Positions 39,101 through 47,387 of a stretch of DNA of 64,000 bases are shown here, one piece after another. This stretch comes from Lachnospiraceae bacterium. GTDB lineage: Bacteria; Bacillota; Clostridia; Lachnospirales; Lachnospiraceae. Each line of letters opens with the position of its first letter. Position 1 is the first letter of the stretch. Position numbers and translations under genes: made by a program. The notes under the pieces were generated by a model, which was given only the letters and a program-made list of their open reading frames with translations, was not told the origin of the DNA and ran no database searches. The DNA is taken from contig SVFB01000100.1 of assembly GCA_015057085.1 (NCBI GenBank), positions 55,506 to 119,505 of the forward strand, given 5' to 3'.

Positions 39101-39310
39101 AAATCCGATGGTAGAAAGCAATCTCAAATCGTAGAAATTGGTTTGATTTATAAAGTTTTCTTCCACTTTCATCATCACCGGATTGGTCAGCACCAAACCG
39201 GATAAAAATCCCACGCCCAGCATCACAATCAAAAGGATTGCCATGTAACGCCCAAATGAACCGGTGATGGTGCGTGTGATATTTTTACGAAATGCTTTTG
39301 TTATCTTCAT
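36116..39310 (-). CDS. FtsX-type ABC transporter permease with external coiled coil
   Basis: The ATG at 39310 is used; the preceding TTG codon is not needed. The 1064-residue product has one N-terminal membrane helix (MAILLIVMLGVGFLSGLVL), a long external region with two parts, then two FtsX four-helix modules (ILPIFFFLIAALVCSTTMTRMIDDDRTDIGTLRALGY; VVALVIISAAALAFVVLFNLGNINISERQREIATIKVLGF). Residues about 270-530 form a coiled coil of repeated units (KLDDAKRKLDDAKATLDDA; YEDGLAKYEAGMAEYEDGLADY). The ATPase gene precedes it by three bases. Likely a mechanotransmission or envelope-stress transporter; substrate unknown. Confidence 0.88.
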   Translation of the reverse strand: MKITKAFRKNITRTITGSFGRYMAILLIVMLGVGFLSGLVLTNPVMMKVEENFINQTNFYDLRLLSTIGFDEDDVKAVSAVDGVETVESSVTADVLVNRLEDSIAMRAHMLLDHINTVELADGRMPEKGSECLIDATNMSGYQIGDTIVLADDNQEDTLSLFAFREYTIVGSCYSSLYMSMEAGNTDIGDGTLSGYLFIPRSGFDSEYDTEIYLTISKQYELYSDEYEDAITELSDLAENAALVSTDSRFQKLYNDGKESLIEAQETLDRESADAKQKLDDAKRKLDDAKATLDDANIQIAEGEKQLADSKEVLEQSKQSLDQAAAKMDEDANSWEQALETARTSLKNATKEFKAQTKAAQEELDEAYSNLQQSKSQLDQLKALIDSGYATEEQIQTYEAGMVQYQKGLKSYETNLASLNATITATQKQLDKTKSELDTFESGIKEYYEGLDAYESGLKDLKASQIEYEDGLAKYEAGMAEYEDGLADYKKDIEDAQAEIDEGWEELEELEEPSVFVMDRNYNTGYSTYQNDASIVNKIATVLPIFFFLIAALVCSTTMTRMIDDDRTDIGTLRALGYQKGAIYFKYICYSGSAAIIGCIIGYLGLGYLFPQVIWIAYKMLYKIPGTAVIYSAWLFALCLILSLLCSVGVTILNLRHVLKEMPAELIRPVAPPAGKRILLEYIGFIWKRLKFLHKVTLRNIFRFKKRMIMMILGIAGCTGLIVTGFGIHDSVSDICDYQYDDIMQYDLSVQTSDEVDAKLLDKIESACGDSFSQMVSAVQKSVDITGEDATKSVYVIASDDTKLKDFISLSRNGKQVSIPTEENTAIITEKMCKLAGIKIGDEVSVSVSDTERVKVKIVGVVDNYVYNYLYMTADNYEKVFGAYEPQMVYIKLDETKEDAQIGASISKLHGVASVTVIETFRAMIAKMMKSLNYVVALVIISAAALAFVVLFNLGNINISERQREIATIKVLGFHQNETGAYVFRENLILSLIGIVFGLPLGVVFHRFVMAQIQVEMVSFKYVIKPVSYLIAVILVLIFTIVTDLILRRKIKAIDMAESLKSVE

Positions 39311-39313
39311 CAA

Positions 39314-40018
39314 CTACCACTCTATCTCTTCTACCGGAATCACATGATCATTTAAAGTACAGGAATGAATTTTACCGCTCTTAACACGAATAACACGATC
39401 TGCCATCGCGGAAAGGGCACTGTTATGTGTGATGACCACAACTGTCATCCCATCATTTCTGCAGAAATCCTGCAGCAGTTTTAACACCTCTTTTCCGGTC
39501 TCATAATCCAAAGCTCCCGTTGGCTCGTCGCAAAGCAACAATTTCGGTTTCTTTGCCAGTGCTCTTGCGATGGAAACACGCTGCTGTTCCCCTCCGGAAA
39601 GCTGAGCCGGGAAATTATTCAGTCGATGACCGAGTCCCACAGCCTTTAGCACCTTCTCTGCCGGGAGCGCATCCTTGCATAACTGCGAAGCAATTTCCAC
39701 ATTTTCCAGCGCAGTCAGATTCGGAATCAAATTATAAAACTGAAACACAAATCCGATATCATTTCTGCGATAATCTTCGAGCTGGCGCTGATTCATTTGG
39801 CTGATAATCGCAGAATCTGTAACAGCTTTTCCATCTGACAAGCGGTCCATTCCTCCGAGAATGTTCAAAAGTGTGGTTTTTCCGGCACCTGATTCGCCGA
39901 CAATTACACAAAACTCACCCTTTTCAATTTGAAACGTCGCATCTTTTAGTGCAATGACCTTATTCTCTTTTTCGTGACCATAAATCTTCGTCACATTCGT
40001 AAATTCAATATAACTCAT
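39314..40018 (-). CDS. ABC transporter ATP-binding protein (MacB/LolD type)
   Basis: The 234-residue product has Walker A '[16 protein letters not shown]', Q-loop '[18 protein letters not shown]', signature '[15 protein letters not shown]', Walker B '[12 protein letters not shown]' and H-loop 'VVITHNSAL'. '[17 protein letters not shown]' is typical of ATPases working with FtsX-type permeases. AAGGAAG precedes the start. Its gene is followed three bases later by the permease gene. Confidence 0.93.
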   Translation of the reverse strand: MSYIEFTNVTKIYGHEKENKVIALKDATFQIEKGEFCVIVGESGAGKTTLLNILGGMDRLSDGKAVTDSAIISQMNQRQLEDYRRNDIGFVFQFYNLIPNLTALENVEIASQLCKDALPAEKVLKAVGLGHRLNNFPAQLSGGEQQRVSIARALAKKPKLLLCDEPTGALDYETGKEVLKLLQDFCRNDGMTVVVITHNSALSAMADRVIRVKSGKIHSCTLNDHVIPVEEIEW

Positions 40019-40062
40019 CGCTTCTTCCTTTCAAGCATGCCCCGACTTCTTTTATCATACAA

Positions 40063-40089
40063 CAAGGGCTGTCTTTTCGACAGCCCTTG
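40063..40089 (-). terminator. Terminator after leuA
   Basis: Minus-strand CAAGGGCTGTC - GAAAA - GACAGCCCTTG, 30 bases after the leuA stop. The T-run is poor (TTGTTGTAT), so some read-through into the ABC genes is possible. Confidence 0.75.
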
Positions 40090-40118
40090 CGATTCTTTTA
40101 ATAAAATTTTAGAGAAAT

Positions 40119-42113
40119 TTAACCTTCGTTTTTTTCATTCCGATACTGAGATGGTGTCTTATCAAAAGCTTTTTTGAATGTTCGATTAAAATGCTCTACA
40201 GTTGGATATCCAACCGCATTTGCAATCGACTCCACTGACATATTTCCATTCTTCAACATACTCTTCGCCTTCTTCAAACGAATATGCGCCACATGTTCTC
40301 CGAATGTCTTACCGGATTTATCTTTAATATACTTTGAAATGTATGGTTCAGAAAGTTTAAATTGTGAAGCCATACTTTCCAAAGTCACATCACGGAAATT
40401 ATTTTGGATGTAATTCAACATCGCAGTCAAGCGTTCATCCTGGCCTTCTTCCTTCTCTTCAATTTGAGGAAGTTTATTCACTGCAACCACAAGCGCGCTG
40501 ATTGACGCCTTGATGATATCCTCATCCAGACCAACACCCCAATAATTCTTTCCATTGCAGGTAATTCCAACATACGCAATCGCCTTAGATGATGAACCAT
40601 GAGAAAGCGCATGCTCTTCATAAGTAGAAAGCTCATAGCTGACATCGAAGAACTGCTTTAAGGTATTGCTGACCGCATCCAAACGTCCATTTCCGTTTGC
40701 ATTTACAACAGAAACCTTATCGCGGTAGCTAATGGTTGTCTCCGCCATAATTCCATCATTCTGCTTAAAATGCGCTTCTGTGATATTGAAATATGGATTT
40801 CTGGTAATATAATTTTCTTCGAAAATATTGTAAACCCACTGCGGTGAAAGTTCCTTATGGTTTTCATCCGAAACCTGTTTCACAGCATAACCAACTTCTT
40901 CTCGCATCGCATCCGGTATCGAAATAGAGAAATTGTTCTTCAAGATGTAGGCAACTCCCCCCTTACCGGATTGACTGTTGATTCGAATAACATCAGCATC
41001 ATAAGTTCTGCCCACATCAATCGGGTCAATCGGAAGATATGGAACTGTCCACTCCTTTAACTGCTTTTCTTCTCTCCATGCCATACCCTTTGCAATGGCA
41101 TCCTGATGAGAACCTGAGAAAGCTGAAAATACCAAATCACCGGCATATGGCTGTCTCTCATGAACATGCATACGAGTCAGACGTTCATAGACTTCACGAA
41201 TTTGCGGCATATTATGAAAATCCAGTTTCGGATCCAAACCATGAGAATACATATTCATTGCAACAGAGATGATATCCACATTACCTGTTCTCTCACCATT
41301 TCCAAACAAAGTACCCTCGATACGATCCGCACCTGCTAAAATACCAAGTTCCGCATCTGCAACGCCGGTTCCTCTATCATTATGAGGATGAAGTGATAAG
41401 ACAACATTGTCTCGATATTTCAAATGCTTGCTTACATATTCAATCTGTGTTGCAAACACATGAGGCATTGCTGTTTCCACAGTTGCAGGAATATTGATGA
41501 TGGATTTGTTCTTTGACGGCTGCCATACATCAAGTACTGCATTACAAACCTCAACTGCATACTCAACTTCCGTTCCATGGAAGCTTTCCGGAGAATACTC
41601 AAATGAGAAATCGCCTTCTGTTTCATCCGCAAGCTTTTTAAGAAGCTTTGCTCCGTCAATCGCAAGCTGCTTAATCTGTTCTTTATCTTTCTTAAACACC
41701 TGCTCGCGCTGTGCAACAGATGTAGAATTGTACAAATGCACAACCGCATGAGGTGCGCCCTTTACCGCATCAAATGTTTTGCGAATAATATGCTCACGGG
41801 CCTGTGTCAATACCTGAACAGTTACATCATCAGGAATCATATCCCGTTCAATCAAAGTCCGCATAAAAATAAATTCTGTTTCTGATGCAGCAGGAAATCC
41901 AACTTCGATTTCTTTAAAACCGATATCCACAAGCATCTGGAAAAATTCAAGCTTTTCATCCAAGCTCATTGGTTCAATCAATGCCTGATTTCCATCGCGT
42001 AAATCTACAGAACACCAGATTGGCGGGTTCTCTATATGATCCTTTTTCACCCAATCCGTTTCATAGATTTCCGGGAGAAAATATTGTCTGATATACTTGT
42101 CTGCGTTTCTCAT
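40119..42113 (-). CDS. leuA: 2-isopropylmalate synthase fused to an AraC-type DNA-binding domain
   Basis: The 664-residue product has a complete yeast-type LeuA: TIM-barrel catalytic domain ('[18 protein letters not shown]', '[12 protein letters not shown]', metal-binding '[19 protein letters not shown]', '[14 protein letters not shown]') and the C-terminal LeuA dimer/allosteric domain (about 440-550, '[13 protein letters not shown]…'). After an acidic linker (551-561), residues 562-664 form a full AraC/XylS double helix-turn-helix: first HTH '[21 protein letters not shown]', second '[25 protein letters not shown]', end 'KTPSQYR'. Reading frame is continuous with no frameshift. Condenses acetyl-CoA with 2-oxoisovalerate, the first step of leucine synthesis; the fused domain suggests it also binds DNA, with leucine as a likely ligand. 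Monocistronic, with its own promoter. Confidence 0.93.
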   Translation of the reverse strand: MRNADKYIRQYFLPEIYETDWVKKDHIENPPIWCSVDLRDGNQALIEPMSLDEKLEFFQMLVDIGFKEIEVGFPAASETEFIFMRTLIERDMIPDDVTVQVLTQAREHIIRKTFDAVKGAPHAVVHLYNSTSVAQREQVFKKDKEQIKQLAIDGAKLLKKLADETEGDFSFEYSPESFHGTEVEYAVEVCNAVLDVWQPSKNKSIINIPATVETAMPHVFATQIEYVSKHLKYRDNVVLSLHPHNDRGTGVADAELGILAGADRIEGTLFGNGERTGNVDIISVAMNMYSHGLDPKLDFHNMPQIREVYERLTRMHVHERQPYAGDLVFSAFSGSHQDAIAKGMAWREEKQLKEWTVPYLPIDPIDVGRTYDADVIRINSQSGKGGVAYILKNNFSISIPDAMREEVGYAVKQVSDENHKELSPQWVYNIFEENYITRNPYFNITEAHFKQNDGIMAETTISYRDKVSVVNANGNGRLDAVSNTLKQFFDVSYELSTYEEHALSHGSSSKAIAYVGITCNGKNYWGVGLDEDIIKASISALVVAVNKLPQIEEKEEGQDERLTAMLNYIQNNFRDVTLESMASQFKLSEPYISKYIKDKSGKTFGEHVAHIRLKKAKSMLKNGNMSVESIANAVGYPTVEHFNRTFKKAFDKTPSQYRNEKNEG

Positions 42114-42142
42114 GTCGACTCCTCCTAACTTTCATTAGGGTT

Positions 42143-42171
42143 ATGCTAACACTCATAACAAAATAAGTCAA
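42143..42171 (-). promoter_or_regulatory. leuA promoter
   Basis: Minus-strand TTGACT (42166-42171), 17-base spacer, TAGCAT (42143-42148) preceded by TG (extended -10). The leader is under 30 bases, so there is no T-box. GGAGGAG precedes the ATG. Confidence 0.75.
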
Positions 42172-42189
42172 CACTTTTGATAAATTTCT

Positions 42190-42205
42190 TTGACGATTTC
42201 ATCAA
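42190..42205. promoter_or_regulatory. Imperfect dyad upstream of the leuA promoter
   Basis: TTGACG - ATTT - CATCAA, one mismatch, sits 18 bases upstream of the leuA -35, a position suitable for an activator or repressor. Candidate site for the LeuA-AraC protein itself or the LysR protein; inference only. Confidence 0.35.
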
Positions 42206-42245
42206 TTTTTTTGAACAAATTTAATTCGGTACCTTAACGCATCAA

Positions 42246-44060
42246 TTATTCAACTGTAACTGACTTTGCCAGATTACGCGGCTGGTCCGGATTCAAACCT
42301 TTTCCAACTGAAGTATAATATGCAATCAATTGTAAAATAACAACCGCTTCAAATATTGCGAATTCATCAGGAACCTGTGGCAATGAAATATGAACATCGC
42401 AGATGGAATCGTCTGTAATATTCTCATCCATACTTAACAGAATCACATAAGCTCCACGCGCTTTTACCTCGCGAATATTTGAAATTGTCTTGCTATATAC
42501 ATGTTTTTGGGTTGCAACCGCAATCACAGGAACACCTTCTGCGATCAAAGCAATCGTACCATGTTTTAATTCACCTGCAGCATAACTTTCGGCATGAATA
42601 TAAGAGATTTCTTTTAATTTCAAAGCACCTTCCATTGTTAAAGTATAATCTAAACCTCTTCCAATAAAGAAGGTATGCTCAGAATTAATCATCTGGCGGG
42701 TTAATTGCTCCACATCTGAAGCCTTTGCGATGACTGCTTCAATATAATCCGGAACGCTTTCCAATGTCTTTATAAATTCTTTTGCATCCTCTTCAGACAT
42801 TTTGCCAAGAGAAAGACCCAATTTGCAAGCCAAAAGATACATTGTCGCACATTGTACAGTATACGCCTTTGTACTTGCTACAGCGATTTCCGGTCCGGCA
42901 TGTGTATAAAGCACATAATGGCTTTCTCTTGCGATTGAAGATCCCTTTACATTAACAAGAGAAATGGTTCTGTCTGTATATTTAGAGGCCAAACGAAGTG
43001 CCTCTAAAGTATCAATGGTCTCTCCGGACTGAGATACCGCAATCACCATTGAATTCTTAGATAAAATAGGCATTTCATAACGGAATTCAGAGGCTATGGT
43101 AACTGTAACAGGAATCTGCAAACGATTCTGAATCATGGTTTTGCCAACCATACCTGCATACATTGCAGTACCGCAGGCGATGATGGTGATATCCGTAACT
43201 CCTTCAAAGAATGAATCCGGAATCTGATCATCCTCAAAGAATGGCAATCCATTCTTAATACGCGGTGTGATAGTACGAAGAATTGCTTGAGGCTGTTCAT
43301 GGATTTCCTTAATCATATAATGAGGATATCCATCTTTTTGTGCTGCAGTCACATCCCAATCAACTGTCATATATTCCGGATTTACAGAAACACCTTCTAA
43401 AGTCTCCACTTCAATCGCATCTGCAGTCAATGTTAAAATATGGCCTTCCGGAACAATAAAATATTCTTTTGAGAACTCAATGAAAGCAGTCAAATCTGAT
43501 GCAATAAATGATCCGGCTTCACAATGAGTTGCAACAAGCGGGCTCACACTTCTAATAGAGAAAATAGTATTCGGGAAATCCTGAAACATGATGCAAAATC
43601 CGTAAGTACCTTTTACAAGGGCTACCGTTTTGCGAATCGCTTCCTTTGGATCTCCTTCATAAAAATGATTCAAAAGTGCAGCTGCAACTTCTGTATCCGT
43701 ATCAGATTTTAAATCTGATTCCAAATGATATTCTTTTACAAGTTCATGGTAATTTTCAATGATACCATTGTGAATCAAAGATACTCTTCCAACTCTGTGA
43801 GGGTGTGCATTTGTAGTCGTAACTCCACCATGTGTTGCCCATCTGGTATGACCGATTCCACAGGTTGCGCTATTCTCATCATCACAAATTGCACGAAGAT
43901 CCTTGACCTTTCCAATGGTTTTTCTGATATGAATCTTTCCGTCTGCACCAAAATAAGAGATACCTGCACTGTCGTATCCACGGTATTCGAGGCTGGAAAG
44001 TCCATCTAATAAAATACTTTGTGCTTCACGGCCACCCGTGAATCCAATAATTCCACACAT
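42246..44060 (-). CDS. glmS: Glutamine-fructose-6-phosphate aminotransferase
   Basis: Makes glucosamine-6-phosphate from fructose-6-phosphate and glutamine, the first step towards UDP-GlcNAc and cell wall. The 604-residue product begins with the processed N-terminal Cys motif 'MCGIIGFTGG', has the glutaminase domain ('HTRWATHGGVTTTNAHPH', 'SLIHNGIIENY') and two SIS domains ('ACGTAMYAGMVGKTMIQ', 'SQSGETIDTLEALRLA', 'ESYAAGELKHGTIALI') and ends 'PRNLAKSVTVE'. AAGGAGC precedes the ATG. Its mRNA carries a glmS ribozyme. Confidence 0.97.
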   Translation of the reverse strand: MCGIIGFTGGREAQSILLDGLSSLEYRGYDSAGISYFGADGKIHIRKTIGKVKDLRAICDDENSATCGIGHTRWATHGGVTTTNAHPHRVGRVSLIHNGIIENYHELVKEYHLESDLKSDTDTEVAAALLNHFYEGDPKEAIRKTVALVKGTYGFCIMFQDFPNTIFSIRSVSPLVATHCEAGSFIASDLTAFIEFSKEYFIVPEGHILTLTADAIEVETLEGVSVNPEYMTVDWDVTAAQKDGYPHYMIKEIHEQPQAILRTITPRIKNGLPFFEDDQIPDSFFEGVTDITIIACGTAMYAGMVGKTMIQNRLQIPVTVTIASEFRYEMPILSKNSMVIAVSQSGETIDTLEALRLASKYTDRTISLVNVKGSSIARESHYVLYTHAGPEIAVASTKAYTVQCATMYLLACKLGLSLGKMSEEDAKEFIKTLESVPDYIEAVIAKASDVEQLTRQMINSEHTFFIGRGLDYTLTMEGALKLKEISYIHAESYAAGELKHGTIALIAEGVPVIAVATQKHVYSKTISNIREVKARGAYVILLSMDENITDDSICDVHISLPQVPDEFAIFEAVVILQLIAYYTSVGKGLNPDQPRNLAKSVTVE

Positions 44061-44083
44061 AATAATGCTCCTTTATTCTATTA

Positions 44084-44239
44084 ATGTCTTTCATTTGTAC
44101 ATACAGTTTGAGGACCTTTGTACACATGAATTACTTCATGCTTTTTCTTCCTCAATGCGCAGCTGTATCTACGGATGGGCATCCGCCGAATTTTCGATCA
44201 CCCACCACCTCGTTAACCGTCTTTGCGGTGCATGGCGCT
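44084..44239 (-). ncRNA. glmS ribozyme (glucosamine-6-phosphate riboswitch)
   Basis: On the minus strand the core motifs occur in order: AGCGCC at the cleavage site (A at 44239, G1 at 44238), ACGAGG, then ATCGAAAATTCGGCGGATGC, then the P3/P4 region towards the glmS start. This matches the known glmS ribozyme, which cleaves itself when glucosamine-6-phosphate binds and so lowers GlmS production. The 3' boundary is approximate. Confidence 0.93.
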
Positions 44240-44288
44240 AAAGTTTCTAAACTTTTCGAAATCTGCATCTCCTTTTTGCAGACACGTT

Positions 44289-44317
44289 ATTTTACCATAC
44301 AATCCGAAATCTGTCTA
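44289..44317 (-). promoter_or_regulatory. glmS promoter
   Basis: Minus-strand TAGACA (44312-44317), 17-base spacer, TAAAAT (44289-44294), 50 bases upstream of the ribozyme cleavage site. Confidence 0.75.
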
Positions 44318-44323
44318 TTTCTT

Positions 44324-44360
44324 AACAAAAACAGGCGCACAACCATTTGGTGTGCGCCTG
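44324..44360 (-). terminator. Terminator of the carboxyltransferase/decarboxylase operon
   Basis: Minus-strand CAGGCGCACACC - AAAT - GGTTGTGCGCCTG followed by TTTTTGTT, 20 bases after the OadA-like stop and just upstream of the glmS promoter. Confidence 0.9.
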
Positions 44361-44381
44361 TAAAAGGTTTAAATTTCTTTT

Positions 44382-45782
44382 TTATACAGGATATGCTTTG
44401 TTCTCTGAATCAGCAACCTTTGCATCCACACCGGTCTGCTGTGCTTCACGATACTTAAAGAATTCTGTTGCAACCTGAGGGAATAATGCATAGCTTAATA
44501 CATCTTCGTCCTGCTGCTTATACTGCTTCATTTCTTCTTCGAACTTAGCAAGTCCCGGCTCAAGAAGATCTGCCGGACGGCAGGTGATAGCATTCTTTGC
44601 ATCTTCGCCCAATACCTTTTCTACTACTTCCGGATTGAAAGGCTTTACAGTCTGTCCGTACTTTCCAAGTAAAATATCCTTAGTCTGAGCGGTTGCTACC
44701 TTATAGCGCTCGCCTGTCAATACATTAAATACAGCCTGTGTACCAACGATCTGAGAAGAAGGGGTTACAAGAGGTGGTTCACCAAGATCTTTACGCACTC
44801 TTGGAACCTCATTTAATACTTCTTCATACTTATCTTCTGCACCCTGCTCCTTTAACTGAGAAACAAGGTTTGAAAGCATACCGCCAGGCACCTGATATTT
44901 TAATGTCTGGATATTGACACCCAATACCTTTGGATTTAACAGTCCGCTCTTTAAAGCTTCTTCACGAATCGGTGCAAAATAGTTTGCAATCTCAATTAAC
45001 TTATTCAAATCCAGACCTGTATCATACTCAGTATCCTGGAATGCCTTTACCATAACTTCGGTTGCAGGCTGAGAAGTACCAAGTGCAAGCGGAGACATTG
45101 CGGTATCAATGATATCGCATCCTGCCTCTACAGCCTTTAAGTAGGTCATAGAAGCCACTCCGGAAGTATAATGTGTATGAAGATCGATTGGAAGTGTGGT
45201 TGCAGACTTAAGTGCAGTCACAAGTTCAGTTGCCTTTTTAGGAATCAAAAGACCTGCCATATCTTTGATACAGATAGAATCAGCACCCATATCCTCGATT
45301 TTCTTTGCAGTCTCCATCCAATAATCCATTGTATATGCATCACCTAATGTATAAGATAATGCAACCTGTGCATGTCCGCCTTCCTTCTTGGTTGCATTGA
45401 CAGCAGTCTGAAGGTTACGAACATCATTTAAACAGTCAAAAATACGAATGATATCGATTCCGTTTGCGATGGACTTCTGTACAAAGTACTCTACTACATC
45501 ATCCGGATACTGGCTGTATCCTAAGATGTTCTGTCCACGGAAAAGCATCTGGAGCTTTGTATTCTTAAATCCATCTCTTAATTTACGAAGTCTCTCCCAC
45601 GGATCCTCTTTCAGGAAACGAAGGCAGGCATCGAAGGTTGCACCACCCCAGCACTCTACTGCATGATAGCCAACCTGGTCCATTTTATCAATAATCGGAA
45701 GCATCTGTTCGGTGCTCATACGTGTCGCAATCAGTGATTGATGCGCATCACGTAAAATGGTTTCTGTAATTTTTACGCCCAT
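44382..45782 (-). CDS. oadA: Oxaloacetate decarboxylase alpha-chain-like carboxyltransferase (5S type)
   Basis: The 466-residue product is the TIM-barrel carboxyltransferase: 'ITETILRDAHQSLIATRM', 'VECWGGATFDACLRFL', 'PWERLRKLR', metal-binding 'DLHTHYTSGVASMTYLKA', then the PYC/OADA conserved region ('PGGMLSNLVSQLKEQ'). It moves carboxyl from oxaloacetate (or pyruvate) to biotin. Unlike standard OadA it ends without its own biotinyl domain; the separate carrier gene upstream replaces it. AAGGAGA precedes the start. Last gene of the operon. Confidence 0.9.
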   Translation of the reverse strand: MGVKITETILRDAHQSLIATRMSTEQMLPIIDKMDQVGYHAVECWGGATFDACLRFLKEDPWERLRKLRDGFKNTKLQMLFRGQNILGYSQYPDDVVEYFVQKSIANGIDIIRIFDCLNDVRNLQTAVNATKKEGGHAQVALSYTLGDAYTMDYWMETAKKIEDMGADSICIKDMAGLLIPKKATELVTALKSATTLPIDLHTHYTSGVASMTYLKAVEAGCDIIDTAMSPLALGTSQPATEVMVKAFQDTEYDTGLDLNKLIEIANYFAPIREEALKSGLLNPKVLGVNIQTLKYQVPGGMLSNLVSQLKEQGAEDKYEEVLNEVPRVRKDLGEPPLVTPSSQIVGTQAVFNVLTGERYKVATAQTKDILLGKYGQTVKPFNPEVVEKVLGEDAKNAITCRPADLLEPGLAKFEEEMKQYKQQDEDVLSYALFPQVATEFFKYREAQQTGVDAKVADSENKAYPV

Positions 45783-45831
45783 TTATATTTCTCCTTACTG
45801 TAATCTTGTGAAACGAATATTTGCGCAGCTT

Positions 45832-46980
45832 TTAGATACCAAAGATTGCCATAAAGCAACCGGCAGCTACTGCAGTACCGATAACACCGGCAACGTTTGG
45901 TCCCATTGCATGCATCAAAAGGAAGTTTGTAGGATCTTCTTCCGCACCAACCTTCTGAGATACACGTGCAGCCATCGGGACAGCTGATACACCTGCAGAA
46001 CCAATCAACGGATTGATCTTTCCATGTGTAACTGCGCATAATATTTTTCCAAATAAAACTCCTGCTGCTGTACCTACCATGAATGCCACAAGACCTAATG
46101 CTACGATTTTTAATGTACTAATGTTCAAGAAACTTTCTGCGCTGGTGGTTGCACCAACAGAGGTTCCCAGCAAAATAACAACAATGTACATAAGCGCATT
46201 GCTGGCTGTTTCCTGAAGCTGACGAACTACACCGGATTCACGGAACAGGTTACCAAGCATCAACATACCAACAAGCGGTGCTGTAGTAGGAAGAATCAAA
46301 CATACCACAACCGTAACAACGATTGGGAACAGAATCTTCTCTATCTTTGAAACCGGGCGAAGGTTTGCCATTTTAATCTGGCGTTCCTTCTTAGTTGTAA
46401 GTGCTTTCATAATTGGTGGCTGAATAATCGGAACCAAAGCCATATAAGAATATGCTGCCACCGCAATCGGTCCCATCAATCCTGTCTGACCAAGTTTTCC
46501 GGCAAGGAAGATGGATGTAGGTCCATCTGCACCACCGATGATTGAAACAGCAGCTGCTGCCTTGTCGTTGAATCCCAAAAGGATTGCAAGGAAGTAGGCA
46601 CTGAAAATACCAAACTGTGCAGCCGCACCCATTAAAAAGCAAACTGGATTAGCAATGAGCGGACCAAAGTCTGTCATCGCACCTACACCTAGGAAAATAA
46701 GGGATGGTAAAATAGACCATTCGTCCAAGGTATAGAAATAATAAAGTAAACCGCCAACGCCATTAGAGCTTTGCTCCGGAGAAATAATAATATCCGGATA
46801 AATATTTACCAAAAGCATACCAAAAGCGATTGGAACAAGCAGTAAAGGCTCAAACCCTTTTTTGATTGCAAGAAATAAGAAGAATAATGCAATCAAAATC
46901 ATCAGATAATTCTGCCAGGTAAGATTCTTAAATGCTGTTTGATCCAGGAGGTTTGTTAAGGTTTCTGTAATGTAACTCAC
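45832..46980 (-). CDS. oadB: Sodium-pumping decarboxylase beta subunit
   Basis: The 382-residue membrane protein has the OadB/MmdB/GcdB family features: 'LIFLGVGAMTDFGPLIANP', 'SIIGGADGPTSIFLAGKLG' and 'NPLIGSAGVSAVPMAARVSQKVG', with about nine to eleven membrane helices. It decarboxylates carboxy-biotin while exporting sodium. Translation starts at GTG (46980), preceded by GGAGGG. Between the biotin carrier and the OadA-like gene. Confidence 0.93.
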   Translation of the reverse strand: MSYITETLTNLLDQTAFKNLTWQNYLMILIALFFLFLAIKKGFEPLLLVPIAFGMLLVNIYPDIIISPEQSSNGVGGLLYYFYTLDEWSILPSLIFLGVGAMTDFGPLIANPVCFLMGAAAQFGIFSAYFLAILLGFNDKAAAAVSIIGGADGPTSIFLAGKLGQTGLMGPIAVAAYSYMALVPIIQPPIMKALTTKKERQIKMANLRPVSKIEKILFPIVVTVVVCLILPTTAPLVGMLMLGNLFRESGVVRQLQETASNALMYIVVILLGTSVGATTSAESFLNISTLKIVALGLVAFMVGTAAGVLFGKILCAVTHGKINPLIGSAGVSAVPMAARVSQKVGAEEDPTNFLLMHAMGPNVAGVIGTAVAAGCFMAIFGI

Positions 46981-47002
46981 AATCTTTCCCTCCTAAGAAA
47001 TA

Positions 47003-47371
47003 TTAATCTAATGTAGCAAGTAAAGCTCCTGACTCTACAGAATCTCCAACTGATACATTGATGCTTGCAACGGTACCATCCTGAGGTGCTACAACAGGGG
47101 TTTCCATCTTCATAATCTCAAGAACCAATACGGTATCACCCTTGCTAACTGCATCTCCAACGCTCTTTTCAAGCTTAAATACCTTTCCGGCAGCACCGGC
47201 TTCAATCTTTACTGATCCTGCTCCACCAGCTGCAGCTGCCTTAGGTGCAGCCTTAGGTGCTGCTGCAGGAGTTGCAACACGACGAGGTGCTGAAGCGGAA
47301 GAAGTGCTTCCGTTTTCTTCTACTGTTACATCATATACATTTCCGTTTACGGTAATTGTGTAATTTTTCAT
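47003..47371 (-). CDS. Biotin carboxyl carrier protein
   Basis: The ATG at 47371 follows GGAGG; the longer frame starts at TTG. The 122-residue product has a short N-terminal region (MKNYTITVNGNVYDVTVEENG), an Ala/Pro-rich flexible linker (about 28-55) and a biotinyl domain with the acceptor lysine in 'EIMKMETPV'. It shuttles carboxyl groups between the two carboxyltransferases and the membrane subunit. Equivalent to the 1.3S subunit of transcarboxylase or MmdC/GcdC. Confidence 0.93.
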   Translation of the reverse strand: MKNYTITVNGNVYDVTVEENGSTSSASAPRRVATPAAAPKAAPKAAAAGGAGSVKIEAGAAGKVFKLEKSVGDAVSKGDTVLVLEIMKMETPVVAPQDGTVASINVSVGDSVESGALLATLD

Positions 47372-47387
47372 GTTCAATATCCTCCAA

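Noticed and set aside
40019..40062. Separate strong promoter for the ABC transporter
   Set aside because: A TATGAT is present, but no acceptable -35 at the right distance was found; not listed as a feature.
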